A stretch of 64,000 nt of DNA, taken from assembly GCA_029834535.1 (NCBI GenBank), contig JAQMWT010000045.1, positions 1 to 64,000 of the forward strand. The letters run 5' to 3'. The position numbers and the translations under genes are program-made. The DNA comes from Chrysophaeum taylorii. Lineage: Eukaryota > Sar > Pelagophyceae > Pelagomonadales > Pelagomonadaceae. The notes under the pieces are model-generated. The model searched no databases. It was not told the origin of the DNA and saw only the letters and a list, made by a program, of their open reading frames with translations. Positions 10,637 through 20,345 of this stretch are shown piece after piece; the stretch's first letter is position 1, and every line of letters begins with the position of its first letter.

Positions 10637-11434
10637 TTAGCGGTCGATGTCGTCGGCCACGGGGGGGGCGCCGGGATACTTGGGGGGCGGGGGGTTGACG
10701 GCGACGACGGTGGCCGTCGGAGGGGCGGTCGGGTCGGCAGGGTTGGAGATGGGGACTGGTCCGGTCAGAGAGTCGCGGTACTTGATCTCGTAGTCGACCT
10801 GGGCAGTCATGCAGCCAGCCGTGGAGAAGAAGACGATGTCGGCGATGAGGTCGATGATCTGGGCGCACTCGCGGAACTCGCGGTTGAAGATGGCGAGGAT
10901 GTGGCAGATACACGAGAGGAGCTGGATACAATTATTGAAGCGGATGAGGCGGTTGTCGCATTCGTCGGGGGTAAAGCGGTAGTGGTCCATCATGACGAAC
11001 CTCGTCGAGGAGACCGCGAGGCCCGGGCAGCAGCAGACTTCGCAGCACATGCAGGTGCGCGGGAGTTCCTTCTCGCAGCACGCGCCCGGATTGAAGCAAC
11101 AACACGCCGGGAAGTACCCCTGGCAGCAGATGTAGTTGTCCCATCCACTCCCGGGCGCGACGTGGTTCAACACCTTGTACCGCATGTGGTGCTGCGCGCA
11201 CACGAAGGTCAGCGGGCACCCGCCGATGCAGCAGCAGGGGCACGCTTTACAGGGCGCGTCGCCCATCGAGATTTGGAATTTTTCCGTGTAGTTCACGTAC
11301 TTGGCGTACATTTCCCCGCGCCGCCCTTTCGTGTCATCGCTCGTCAACGGCTCGCCGGAGAAGCAGCAGCACAACGCGTTGCCTGCGGACGGTCGGGTCA
11401 CACACAATCGCAAGACGCGCCACTCACAGGCCAT
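10637..11434 (-). CDS. Conserved Cys-rich protein of unknown function
   Basis: A 265-residue protein with dense cysteine clusters: ALCCCFSG, CKACPCCCIGGCP, CCQGYFPACCCF, CCEKELPRTCMCCEVCCC. A moderately hydrophobic stretch (CIQLLSCICHILAIF) and a second (IADIVFFSTAGC) follow, then a Pro-rich tail. The composition suggests a palmitoylated or metal-binding membrane-associated protein, but I cannot name a family with confidence. It resembles uncharacterised Cys-rich proteins of protists. The frame is clean, intronless and GC-rich like its neighbours. It is convergent with the giant membrane-protein gene and lies 190 bases downstream of the ABC transporter stop on the same strand. Confidence 0.75.
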   Translation of the reverse strand: MACEWRVLRLCVTRPSAGNALCCCFSGEPLTSDDTKGRRGEMYAKYVNYTEKFQISMGDAPCKACPCCCIGGCPLTFVCAQHHMRYKVLNHVAPGSGWDNYICCQGYFPACCCFNPGACCEKELPRTCMCCEVCCCPGLAVSSTRFVMMDHYRFTPDECDNRLIRFNNCIQLLSCICHILAIFNREFRECAQIIDLIADIVFFSTAGCMTAQVDYEIKYRDSLTGPVPISNPADPTAPPTATVVAVNPPPPKYPGAPPVADDIDR

Positions 11435-11624
11435 CGAGACTACTTCTTTGTTTTAACTCTAACGGCTCTCTTATTATAAGAACAACAACGGACTGCACGA
11501 CACGACCGTTTCCGCGACGGTTCCTGACGTCACGAGAATTCTTGCATTTGCGAACAACATCCATCCATCTTCTTGTGTTGTGGCACATATAGAAGATAAA
11601 TATTATCTTCAATAGAATATAAAA

Positions 11625-14600
11625 CTATCGGGTTTCGTAGCGGAGAAAGACGAGGGCGAGGGTGGTGATGATGCGGAAGGCGACCGCGAGGCCGAGGAGG
11701 ACGCCGAGGTCGAGGAAGCGGTGGGAGTAGACGAAATAGCCGCCGAAGTTGGAGTGTTTGTAGTGGCCGCTCATGTAGCGCTGGAGGGTGACGTACCAGG
11801 GCGTGGGGTAGCCGTCGACGTACTTGAGGCCGGTGAGGACTTCTTTTGAGACGTCGTGGAACTGGGTGGCAACCATGCCCTCGAGGACGTAGTGGACGGG
11901 GGAGATGTAGTGCATGAAGAGCCAGGCTTTCGGGATGTGGTTTGGGGCGATGACGTAGCCGCTGAACAAACTGAAGAGGGAGGAGATCGGCGGGCCGCAG
12001 GCTTGGGCGGTCGCGACGTCGGGGAGGCAGACGACGAGAAGCTGGCCGAAGAAGCAGAAGACGGAGACGAAGAGGAGGTAGAAGGCAAGATACCAAAAGA
12101 ATTTGGCAGCGCCGCCGTACATGTCGACGAGACCGTAGAGGACCGAGACGAAGAGAAAGGAGAAGAAGACGAGGTAGGGGAGCTCGGCGAGGAAGAAGGC
12201 GATGCTATAGATATGCGGGCGGTACATGGAACTGGCTTGCTCCCTGTAGAACGCGGCGCGCTCGGCGGCGATGACGGGCATGGTCGTGTTCATGAAGATC
12301 AAGCCCATGAAGAAGGTCGAAACAAAGAAGAGGCCAGAGCGTCCGATCGCATCGTTGACGTCGTCGACGGAGCCCATGAAGCACGACCCAAAGATGAGGG
12401 CGACAACGACCGAGACCATCGCTCTAGAGACGTTGTAGGTTGGCGAGCGCCAGTACGCGAGCCTGAGCTTCTTGGCGAGGAAGTAGAATTGCTGCGACGA
12501 GGTCGTGGCGTACTTGTCCACAACAGGAGTAGTATCATCGCGCGACAGCAGCAATGGCGCCTCGAGATCGGTAGGCTCGACGACGAAGCGGCGTCTTTCG
12601 CCCGTTTTTTCTTCTTCTTCTTCTTCGACGGTAGGAGAGTAATAGCTCTTTTTGAGGTCGGAGTTGTTGTAGTAGGCGGCGAAGTCGCAGTGCGGGTCGT
12701 TGGCTGCCGAGAGCATCCAGGTCGCGGGGTTCTCGCCCTTGCCGAGGGGTTTCAGCGAGCTGCCGAGGGTTCGGGCTGCCGTCTGAAGGTAGGCGACGAG
12801 GTCGTTCAGATCGCCAAAATACACCGTTTTTCCTCCCGTTTTCAGAAGCAAAAGACGGTCGAAGGTTTGGAAGAGGGCGTAGGAGGGCTGGTGCACCGTG
12901 CAGACGACCGTGCGGCGCGTGAGGGCGACGTTCTTGACGGCGCGGACGACGACGAGCGCCGCGCGCGAATCGAGGCCCGACGTCGGTTCGTCGAGAAAGA
13001 GAATGCTCGGGTTTGCAGCCATCTCGATCGCCAGGGTCAAGCGCTTGCGCTGCTCAAACGTGATGCCGCCGGTCGCCGTGTGGCCGACGACGCGATCGGA
13101 GATCGGCGTGAGCTCGAGCATCGACATCACGGCGTCGCAGTAGGCGCGGCGCTTCGCGGCGGAAGATTCGACGAGACGGAGATTCGCGGAGAAATCGACG
13201 GCTTCGCGGACCGTGGTTCCGGGGGAATGGACGTCGAGCTGCTCGACGTACCCCGAGATCCGGAGCCATTTCGTCTGGCGCTTGGGCTCGTCGTTGAGGT
13301 AAATCCGACCCGTCGTCCGACCGCCCGTTTTCCTGCCCGCAACGCAGTCGAGGAGAGTCGTTTTTCCCGCGCCGGAGGACCCCATCAGCGCCGTCATCTC
13401 CCCGGGCTTGGAGTAGGCCGACACTCCATCCAGGAGCCGGAGTTCCTCGGCGGTGGTCGCACCTTTCTGCTTCTTCTTCTTCTTCTTTTGAGGCACGTAG
13501 TAGCTGACGTCGTCGAACTTCAACGTCACCTCCTCGAATGGCATCGAGGCCGCGACGCGGCCGACGTCGCGCTGCGAAGATGCGACGCGGTCCGACCGCT
13601 GCCGCGACAGCCGGTTCTTGTGGGCGACGGTCCCGCGGACGTCGGCGTCGTCGTAATACGCTCGGTCGTCGTCGGTCACGGATCTCGGCGGGCGCGCGGG
13701 AGGGCGCTGGCAGTATTCGAGAAGAAATATTTGGAGCAACACGAGGACGAGACTCGTGCCTCCCAAGACCATGAGGCCGTCGGCATACCACCTGCGTTGG
13801 TGCTGGTAGTCGAACTGCTTGAGGAAGCACACGCCGTCCGAGACGTCCTCGCCGCAACCGGGGAGAGCGCCTCGGAGGGTCGACTTGTCGTAGCGCGGGG
13901 ACCGGAACTCGTTGACGAGCAGGGTCCGGAGGCCCCAGGCAATCGGGGATACCCAGTACACCGGGAGCCACGCGTCGGGTATGTTCGTTCTCGCAATAAT
14001 AAACCCCGAAAACAGAACGCACAGCACGATCACGAGGCCCGCGAGCGGCTGCGCTAGCTGTGCTGTCGGCGCGAACGCGGCCACAGCCCCAAAAAATAAG
14101 GTCATCGTAAACTGCACCGCGTAGACGCCTAGAAGATAGCCCCCATACGCAGACGTTGCGAGACCGGACAGCCAGTACACGAGATTCGTGAACAGCACGG
14201 CTTCGACGGCTAACAAAGGAATCAAAACCAAGACGTCGGCGATCACGAAGGCCGAGGTCGGGTAAAAGGAGGCGGCGCGATGCTTGGCAAAGACGCGGCG
14301 GCGTTCGATGAGTCCCGGAATCGCGCTAAACCCCCCCAAACCCAGATACAGGGCCGTCGAGAAGCAGATTCCGTACTTGGTTTTGTAGTCGTCGTAGTCG
14401 AGATCGTAGAATAAAGTTCCCGTAGCGAGGCCGACGATCGTAGCCGTGACGAGTTTCGAGAGCCGCATCGAAGGGTTTCCGCGGATTTCGCGAATCTGGC
14501 GGGCGGCGCACCCGATCGTGTAAAAAAGTCGCGATCGCGGAAACTCGATCCGAAGGTACGACGGCCATTCCTCTTCATCTTCTTCTTCGGAGAGAAGAAA

Positions 14601-15788
14601 AGCCGGGGCCTCGCAGGCTTTCGCGAGGTCGTCGGCGGCCGCAGGAATCTCGACCAAAAAGTCGGCCGGGTCCTTGCGATCGGGGAGCAAAAAGCCCAGT
14701 CGCTCGAAGTGGTCGACGGCGCCGTCGACTCTGCCCGAATAGATGACCCTCCCCGCGTCCAAGACCGTCAGCGCGTCGAAGGACGAAAAAACTTCGGGGG
14801 GAGGCTGGAGCAGGGCGAGGACGAGGGTTAGGTTGAAGACGCGCGCGGCCGCCCGCAGCGCCACCACTATCTCGTACGCAGTCTGCGAGTCGAGCCCCGT
14901 GGTCGCCTCGTCGCACGCGACGATCTTCGCCTTGCCCATCAGCATTTCCGCCAGAGTCACCCGTCGCCTCTGTCCCCCCGAAATACCCCGCAACGACGCG
15001 TTCCCGATAATCGTATCCTGGACGTGCTCGATCCCAAAGACCCGCATCACCAGCTGGGATCTCGCAGCCTCGAGCGCTCGCACGGCGCGGTGATCGCCGG
15101 CTATAGGCGCTTGCATTATCCGCGCGAAATCGAGGGTTTCCTTCACGGTCAAGGAGGGCGCGTGGTCCTCGGCTTGGTCGACGTAGGCGGCGATCTTCGA
15201 GACCGCGAACGGCCGCCCGCGCTTCCGATATACGTCCGAGCCGTTGTACGTGACCGTGCCGACTTTCGCGACGTTCTCGTCCGCGCGACCCGCGAGCGTT
15301 TTGAGAAACGACGATTTTCCCGCCGCGGGCGGGCCGAGGACGAGGGTCATCGTGCCCGGCAAGCATTCTCCGGTCGCGTTCTTTAGTATTTCGACGCCGC
15401 CTTTTCTGTAGAGCGAGACGCCGACGTACCTCACGCGCACCGCGAGCGACTCGCTGCTTCTCGGCTGCTGCTGGCGCCTCACCCTTTCGACGACCGAACG
15501 GATGTCCCGGAGATATCCTTCCAGAGACAGGGGGGACGGCGAGGCCTCGATCAGCACGCTCGCGCGGCTCTCGAGGGCTTCGTCCGACGCTTCGGCCTCC
15601 TTGATGATCTTCTCGATGTCCTCCCCGGCCTCGGAAAGCCGCTGCTTCAACGCATCCGCGTACGCGCGCACGTTCTCGGCCCGCGCCGACCGCGCCCCGG
15701 CCTCGTCGACGCGCCACAGAGCGCGTTCCAGCGCAGCAACCTGCACTTCGGCCGTCGCCGCCTTGGATTCGTCCGTGAGGAGCTCCAT
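11625..15788 (-). CDS. Full-size ABCG transporter, PDR type
   Basis: A 1387-residue pleiotropic-drug-resistance-type exporter with the reverse order NBD-TMD-NBD-TMD. NBD1: Walker A GPPAAGKSS, signature ISGGQRRRVTLAE, Walker B IVACDEATTGLD. NBD2: Walker A GSSGAGKTTLLD, signature-like FEQRKRLTLAIEM, Walker B ILFLDEPTSGLD. NBD2 therefore lacks the canonical SGGQ, as is usual in PDR proteins. Each membrane half shows about six hydrophobic helices. The start at 15788 (MELLTDESKAA) is preferred; the frame is open to 15836 but would run into the divergent neighbour's upstream region. Plant and fungal relatives export lipids, hormones or toxins at the plasma membrane; the substrate here is unknown. 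It shares an 83-base divergent spacer with the CbbY-like gene. Confidence 0.93.
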   Translation of the reverse strand: MELLTDESKAATAEVQVAALERALWRVDEAGARSARAENVRAYADALKQRLSEAGEDIEKIIKEAEASDEALESRASVLIEASPSPLSLEGYLRDIRSVVERVRRQQQPRSSESLAVRVRYVGVSLYRKGGVEILKNATGECLPGTMTLVLGPPAAGKSSFLKTLAGRADENVAKVGTVTYNGSDVYRKRGRPFAVSKIAAYVDQAEDHAPSLTVKETLDFARIMQAPIAGDHRAVRALEAARSQLVMRVFGIEHVQDTIIGNASLRGISGGQRRRVTLAEMLMGKAKIVACDEATTGLDSQTAYEIVVALRAAARVFNLTLVLALLQPPPEVFSSFDALTVLDAGRVIYSGRVDGAVDHFERLGFLLPDRKDPADFLVEIPAAADDLAKACEAPAFLLSEEEDEEEWPSYLRIEFPRSRLFYTIGCAARQIREIRGNPSMRLSKLVTATIVGLATGTLFYDLDYDDYKTKYGICFSTALYLGLGGFSAIPGLIERRRVFAKHRAASFYPTSAFVIADVLVLIPLLAVEAVLFTNLVYWLSGLATSAYGGYLLGVYAVQFTMTLFFGAVAAFAPTAQLAQPLAGLVIVLCVLFSGFIIARTNIPDAWLPVYWVSPIAWGLRTLLVNEFRSPRYDKSTLRGALPGCGEDVSDGVCFLKQFDYQHQRRWYADGLMVLGGTSLVLVLLQIFLLEYCQRPPARPPRSVTDDDRAYYDDADVRGTVAHKNRLSRQRSDRVASSQRDVGRVAASMPFEEVTLKFDDVSYYVPQKKKKKKQKGATTAEELRLLDGVSAYSKPGEMTALMGSSGAGKTTLLDCVAGRKTGGRTTGRIYLNDEPKRQTKWLRISGYVEQLDVHSPGTTVREAVDFSANLRLVESSAAKRRAYCDAVMSMLELTPISDRVVGHTATGGITFEQRKRLTLAIEMAANPSILFLDEPTSGLDSRAALVVVRAVKNVALTRRTVVCTVHQPSYALFQTFDRLLLLKTGGKTVYFGDLNDLVAYLQTAARTLGSSLKPLGKGENPATWMLSAANDPHCDFAAYYNNSDLKKSYYSPTVEEEEEEKTGERRRFVVEPTDLEAPLLLSRDDTTPVVDKYATTSSQQFYFLAKKLRLAYWRSPTYNVSRAMVSVVVALIFGSCFMGSVDDVNDAIGRSGLFFVSTFFMGLIFMNTTMPVIAAERAAFYREQASSMYRPHIYSIAFFLAELPYLVFFSFLFVSVLYGLVDMYGGAAKFFWYLAFYLLFVSVFCFFGQLLVVCLPDVATAQACGPPISSLFSLFSGYVIAPNHIPKAWLFMHYISPVHYVLEGMVATQFHDVSKEVLTGLKYVDGYPTPWYVTLQRYMSGHYKHSNFGGYFVYSHRFLDLGVLLGLAVAFRIITTLALVFLRYETR

Positions 15789-15871
15789 TATTATTGAGGC
15801 CCTATTCCTTTTCTTGATTTGTGAACCGCCAATCAAAAAGCACTTGGTTGAACGACCACCACGTCATAATT

Positions 15872-16684
15872 ATGTTGTTGTTGTTTGGACAGTTCATCAT
15901 CATCATTATCATCCAGAGGTCGCACGCCTTAACGGCGGCGGCGGCGGCGGCGCCCCCCGGGCGGCGGCGGCTTTCGGGCGTGCTGTTCGACTGCGACGGC
16001 GTCCTCGCCGACACCGAGCCCGACGGACACCGGGTGGCCTTCAACGCGGCCTTCGAGGAGAAGGGTTTCGCAGCAGCAGACGATGTTCTTTGGGACGTGG
16101 ATCTGTACGGCGAGCTCCTGGAGACGGGGGGGGGCAAGGAGCGGATGACCGCGTTTTGGAACAAGGTCGGGTGGCCAGAGGGGTACGACACGGAGGATTC
16201 GCGGTCTGTTCTCGTGCGCGAGCTCCACGCGCGCAAGACCCAACTGTTCAACGAGATGATCTCGAACGGAGATATTCCCCTGCGACCGGGGGTGCTCCGG
16301 GTTATCGACGAAGCCCTCGCCGAGGGCGTGCCGGTCGCCGTGTGCTCGACGTCGAGCGAGCAGGCGGTCTCGAATCTCGTGAGGGTGTTGATGGGCGACG
16401 AGCGCGCCGACAAAATTCGAATATTCGCGGGCGACGTCGTGGCGAAGAAGAAGCCCGCTCCCGACGTCTATTTGCTTGCCGCGGAGACGATGGACCTCGA
16501 TTCCGGGGCGTGCGTTGTCGTGGAGGATTCTTCGATCGGTCTCCGGGCCGCCAAGGCCGCGGGGATGTGGTGCATCATCACCAAATCCTCCTACGCGCAC
16601 CGCGAGGATTTTGGGATCGCCGACAAAGTTGTCGACGACCTGGGCGAGATCACCCTCGACACAATCAAATCAATTATTATATAA
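15872..16684 (+). CDS. cbbY: CbbY-like HAD phosphatase, probably plastid-targeted
   Basis: A 270-residue haloacid-dehalogenase-fold phosphatase. Motif I FDCDGVLADTE, motif II with CSTSSEQ, motif III Lys in VVAKKKPAPDVYLLAAET, and motif IV CVVVEDSSIGLRAAKAAGM are all present and closely match CbbY. In plants and bacteria CbbY removes xylulose-1,5-bisphosphate, an inhibitor of Rubisco. I start at ATG 15872 because it begins a hydrophobic leader (LLLFGQFIIIIII) followed by SHA-L and an Ala-rich stretch. This fits a signal peptide plus transit peptide with a bulky residue at +1, as used for secondary plastids. The stop lies four bases from the stop of the convergent next gene. Function is inferred from motifs; plastid targeting is inferred from the leader. 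Confidence 0.88.
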   Translation: MLLLFGQFIIIIIIQRSHALTAAAAAAPPGRRRLSGVLFDCDGVLADTEPDGHRVAFNAAFEEKGFAAADDVLWDVDLYGELLETGGGKERMTAFWNKVGWPEGYDTEDSRSVLVRELHARKTQLFNEMISNGDIPLRPGVLRVIDEALAEGVPVAVCSTSSEQAVSNLVRVLMGDERADKIRIFAGDVVAKKKPAPDVYLLAAETMDLDSGACVVVEDSSIGLRAAKAAGMWCIITKSSYAHREDFGIADKVVDDLGEITLDTIKSIII

Positions 16685-16688
16685 TTCT

Positions 16689-17966
16689 CTACCAGTCGGC
16701 GGCATAGGCGTAGGCGTCGTAGGCGTCAAAGTAGCCGGAGGTCTGGAAGAGCCAAAAACCGGGAAAAGTGTGGTCGCCGGCATAAGTTTCGAGGATCTCC
16801 ATGAGGGCCATCGAGGTGAGGGTCGTCCCTGTTTCGTACTCTTTGATTGCCTTGTCGATCTCGTCGTGCTTGGCGTTGAGTTTGGCGTGCCAGAGGAGAT
16901 CCGAGAGGTAGCGCTCGACGTTGTGGAGCTGCACGTAGTCAAACTGGTCGTCCTCGGGAGGTTCCGAGGGCACGAAGTCGTGGGCCCGGACCTTCTGGAG
17001 CCGGGGTTTGAGGTCCGCCAGCTTCTTTTCCGCATCTTGCCACGAGAGCTGGGGGGTCGAGGCGTTCGCGTTCGGACCGTCCCATTCGGCCGGCACTCCG
17101 CCCAAACCGTCTCGTATCGCTTCGATTTCCCGATAGAGCGGGTCTTTCGTCGTCAGCAACGCCCGAGGTCTCAAACCGCTCTCCTCCATCGAGGTATCGT
17201 TAAAATGTTGCCGGAAGGAGGCCGCGAAATTCTCGATGACGTCGCGGCGCCATTCCTCGTCGTGGCGCTCGGCCGCGTCGGGATCGTCCAACTCGTCCTC
17301 CCAATTCCGCTCCACGAAGCCGTCGCCGTCGATATCTCCGTGCTCGTTGAAGTGCCGATCCACAAACTTCTCGCGCTCCTTGGCGTCCTCGCGGAGCTCC
17401 TCCAATATTTCCTCGTGGAGCGCGCGATGGCGGTCGAACGCGACCGTCGACGTCGCGAGCATCGGCGACACGATTCTCGCCTCCAAAACGTCGCGCAGCT
17501 CCTTAAACAAAGAGTCGATCGCGCCGTCGAGGAAGGGGGCCATCGCGTCCCGGGCCTCCGTCGACACGGCCTCCGAACTCAGGGCGGCGACCGTCATCGC
17601 GTGGGTGATGTTGAGCCGGTGCGTCTTCTCCAAGACGCGGAGCCTCGCGCGAAGCATGAGCGCGACCTCGCGTTCGCGCATGTCCAGCTCCAGATGTTGC
17701 TCGAGCTCCTGCCCGAGCTTGGTGAACCGACTGTGGGCGCTGTGCTGCTCGCGGCGAATTTCGGCGCGCTTCCGGGCGAGCCGGGGCGAAATTCGGCGAA
17801 GCAACGAGTCGTTCCGCCACACCACAACCCCCAGCACGCAGAGCGTCAACACCACGATCCCCACCCACCGTCCGCAGTTCCGTCGCGAAATTATGTACGC
17901 CGGCTCCGTGTCCTTCGACCCGCCCTTGGTCCGCTTCAGCCCAGTCAACCCTTCGAGGTCTTCCAT
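16689..17966 (-). CDS. Single-pass membrane protein with EF-hand-like loop
   Basis: A 425-residue protein of unknown family. A short N-terminal tail precedes one membrane segment (WVGIVVLTLCVLGVVVW, about residues 32-50). A long, charged, helical region follows, with heptad-like stretches (residues about 55-230) that may form a coiled coil. At about 225-245 the sequence HFNEHGDIDGDGFVERNWE resembles an EF-hand loop: Asp at positions 1, 3 and 5 and Gly at 6, but Trp rather than Glu at position 12, with the Glu one place later, so Ca binding is uncertain. The start at 17966 (MEDLEGL) avoids overlap with the TatD gene; the frame is open to 18152. The C-terminus is Tyr/Ala/Asp rich. Confidence 0.75.
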   Translation of the reverse strand: MEDLEGLTGLKRTKGGSKDTEPAYIISRRNCGRWVGIVVLTLCVLGVVVWRNDSLLRRISPRLARKRAEIRREQHSAHSRFTKLGQELEQHLELDMREREVALMLRARLRVLEKTHRLNITHAMTVAALSSEAVSTEARDAMAPFLDGAIDSLFKELRDVLEARIVSPMLATSTVAFDRHRALHEEILEELREDAKEREKFVDRHFNEHGDIDGDGFVERNWEDELDDPDAAERHDEEWRRDVIENFAASFRQHFNDTSMEESGLRPRALLTTKDPLYREIEAIRDGLGGVPAEWDGPNANASTPQLSWQDAEKKLADLKPRLQKVRAHDFVPSEPPEDDQFDYVQLHNVERYLSDLLWHAKLNAKHDEIDKAIKEYETGTTLTSMALMEILETYAGDHTFPGFWLFQTSGYFDAYDAYAYAADW

Positions 17967-18042
17967 CTGATTCACTCTCGTTGGTTGGAAAGCCACCACC
18001 TCCTCCTCCCCCAACGGATTTATTTCTTTCTTTCTTCTTTTA

Positions 18043-19044
18043 TTACCCCCAGCGAAAAAATCGGCGCGCGTTTTGGGTTGTGACGCCTGCGACGTGGCTG
18101 GGCTCGACGACGCCGCCGCCGCCGAGGGCGGCCGCGAGGGCCCGCGCGACACCAGGCAAAGCGGCGGGCTCGTTCTTGCCGCCGCGAATCCCGAGTTCCT
18201 TGCGCGCGGGAATCCAGGCCTTGTCGGGCATCATGAACGGAGCGTCCGTCTCGATCATCAGGGCGTCGAGGATGCGCGGACCCTCCGCCCGAAGGGCCTC
18301 GACCGTCGGCCCGCACCTTTTGGCGATCCCGACGAACCCGGTCACCCCGACGTAGGCCCCAAACTCCCTCACGAGTCGAAGCTCCGTCGAGTTTCCCGTG
18401 AAACAGTGAACGCAGCACGCCGCCGGCTCGACCCCGACTTCGTTTAAGATTCGAACGGCGTCGGCGTACGCACCCAAAGGCTCGCCCTCGTCCTTCTCCC
18501 GGCAATGGACGAACAGCGGCATGTCGAGAGTTTTCGCGAGCTCGGCTTGGGCTCGGAAAACCTCGAGTTGTGTTTCTCGCGGAGAAAACATTCTGTCGTA
18601 GTCCAATCCCGTCTCGCCCAAAGCGACGCAGTAAGGGCTCCGCGCGACCTCGCGGATGGCCGCCTCCGCGTCGCCGTCCCAGTCCTTGGCGTCGTGCGGG
18701 TGCACGCCCGCCGTGCAGTACAACCGCTGCTGCTCGTTTCGTCGTGCCGCCCACTCTTCGCAGTACGCCGCGCCCTTCCTCGACCCCTCGACGTCGCACC
18801 CCGTCAGGACCACGCGCGATACCCCCGCGACGGCCGCGCGCTCCACCAGCCGACACACCTCGCCGAAGTCGCCCCGCGACTGCAGGTTCGCGCCGATGTC
18901 CACGCACTCCCCGACCCCCCACGCTGCAAGCGCCGCCGCCTCAGATTCGGGGTCGCGCGTTGCCGACGTCTTCTTCTTCTTCATCATCGTCGTCGTCGTC
19001 GTCGCGCGTAGTGGTATGAGACCAGCGGCTAGCAGGAGGTACAT
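18043..19044 (-). CDS. TatD-family metal-dependent hydrolase (TATDN1-like)
   Basis: A 333-residue TIM-barrel hydrolase. TatD/TATDN1 hallmarks are visible: CVDIGANLQ near the N-terminus (the GxNL form of eukaryotic TATDN1 rather than HxH), AGVHPHDAKDW, ALGETGLDYDRMFSPRETQ, FVHCRE, VHCFTG and LMIETDAPFMMP. Family members are metal-dependent 3'-5' nucleases linked to DNA repair or apoptosis. The longest start (MYLLLAAG) gives a short hydrophobic N-terminus; a second start at 18987 (MMKKKK) is equally possible and would give a cytosolic protein. The gene is divergent from RAE1, with about 70 bases between the starts, so a shared promoter is likely. Confidence 0.9.
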   Translation of the reverse strand: MYLLLAAGLIPLRATTTTTMMKKKKTSATRDPESEAAALAAWGVGECVDIGANLQSRGDFGEVCRLVERAAVAGVSRVVLTGCDVEGSRKGAAYCEEWAARRNEQQRLYCTAGVHPHDAKDWDGDAEAAIREVARSPYCVALGETGLDYDRMFSPRETQLEVFRAQAELAKTLDMPLFVHCREKDEGEPLGAYADAVRILNEVGVEPAACCVHCFTGNSTELRLVREFGAYVGVTGFVGIAKRCGPTVEALRAEGPRILDALMIETDAPFMMPDKAWIPARKELGIRGGKNEPAALPGVARALAAALGGGGVVEPSHVAGVTTQNARRFFRWG

Positions 19045-19117
19045 AAGAAGACAGACAGACAGACAAGTCGCTTGCTTGCTTGCTTGCTTACCCCTTTTGG
19101 TCGTCGACGACGACGAT

Positions 19118-20215
19118 ATGATGCTCGGAGGCGCGACAACGTCAAACCCGAACGGCGACTACGTAGTGCCCGACTCGCCGTCGGACGGGATCAGCTCCTT
19201 GAGCTTCTCGCCAAACAACCGGTACCTCGTGTCGGGGTCCTGGGACAAGTGCGTCCGGTGCCACGAGGTTGCCGTCCAGGACGGCGGCTTCGGGGGCGCC
19301 AGCCCCCAAATCAACGCGCAGTTCCGCGCCCAAATCACCCACGACGAGCCCGTGCTATGCGCGGGCTTCTCCGACGACGCGACGGTGTTGAGCGGGGGCT
19401 GCGACGGCGTGGCGAAGGCCTGGCGTCTCGGAGACGCGCGGGGCACGGCCGTCGGCAAGCACGACGCCCCGATCAAATCAATTTTCGCCGTCAACATGAT
19501 GGGCCCCCTCGTGTTGACGGGGAGCTGGGACAAGACGATTCGGTTCTGGGACCCGCGCCAGCTGCGCCAGGTCTCGCAGCTCGCGCTTCTCGATAGATGT
19601 TACGGCGTCGACGTCCGCGACACTCTCATGGTCGTCGCCACCGCCGACCGCAAGATCGCCATCTACGACCTCGCCCAGGTCGCCCAGGGCAACACCCAGC
19701 CCTTCCGCACCGACGAGTCGACCCTCCGCCACCAGACACGCTGCGTCTCCACGTTTCCTAACAGAGACGGCTTTGCCGTCGGCTCCATCGAGGGCCGCGT
19801 CGCCATACACCACATCAAGGACGTCGCCCGGAACTTCGCCTTCAAGTGCCACCGCGACCAGCAGGACGCCCGCGCCGGCCAGCCCGCCACCTGCAACATC
19901 TTCTCCGTCAACTCCATCGCCTTCCACGCCCTCGGCACCTTCGCCACCGCCGGCAGCGACGGCATCTACAACTTCTGGGACAAGGACTCCAAGCAGCGCC
20001 TCATGGCCTTCAAGCCCGGCGGAAACTCCATCTCCTGCGCCACATTCAACCCCGCGGGCAACCTCTACGCCTACGGCCTCTCCTACGACTGGAGCCGCGG
20101 CTCGGAAAACTACAACCCCCAGACCAGAAACGACATCATGCTCCACTACGTCAAGAAAGAGGAAATCCAGCAGCGCAAAAAGCAGTCCGCCGGCGGCGGC
20201 GGCGGCAGAAAGTAG
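19118..20215 (+). CDS. RAE1: RAE1/Gle2-like WD40 mRNA export factor
   Basis: A 365-residue seven-blade WD40 protein closely matching RAE1: DGISSLSFSP followed by LVSGSWDKCVRCHEV, HDEPVLCAGFSDD, HDAPIKSIF, VLTGSWDKTIRFWDPR, VVATADRKIAIYDL, FAVGSIEGRVAIHHI, FAFKCHR, TFATAGSDGIYNFWDKD and YDWSRGSENYNPQ. RAE1 binds the GLEBS motif of NUP98 at nuclear pores, aids mRNA export and also acts in mitosis. The start is taken at 19118 (MMLGG) because upstream in-frame residues are low-complexity and overlap the TatD gene; the resulting length is typical. The tail is Gly-rich. Confidence 0.95.
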   Translation: MMLGGATTSNPNGDYVVPDSPSDGISSLSFSPNNRYLVSGSWDKCVRCHEVAVQDGGFGGASPQINAQFRAQITHDEPVLCAGFSDDATVLSGGCDGVAKAWRLGDARGTAVGKHDAPIKSIFAVNMMGPLVLTGSWDKTIRFWDPRQLRQVSQLALLDRCYGVDVRDTLMVVATADRKIAIYDLAQVAQGNTQPFRTDESTLRHQTRCVSTFPNRDGFAVGSIEGRVAIHHIKDVARNFAFKCHRDQQDARAGQPATCNIFSVNSIAFHALGTFATAGSDGIYNFWDKDSKQRLMAFKPGGNSISCATFNPAGNLYAYGLSYDWSRGSENYNPQTRNDIMLHYVKKEEIQQRKKQSAGGGGGRK

Positions 20216-20345
20216 TAGTAAGACTAGTAGTAGTCGAACCTGCCCTTTATTCGAAAAAGCAAGTGCAGGCCACTACCAAGTCTCTAACCCCAGCAAGTTC
20301 ACCTGTTTTTTTAATTAATTCCGAAAAACTCGTGCCCTCGAAAAA

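Noticed and set aside
11856-14057. 733-residue frame on the plus strand
   Set aside because: It lies antisense to the ABC transporter, whose NBD motifs are unmistakable, and is charged low-complexity sequence.
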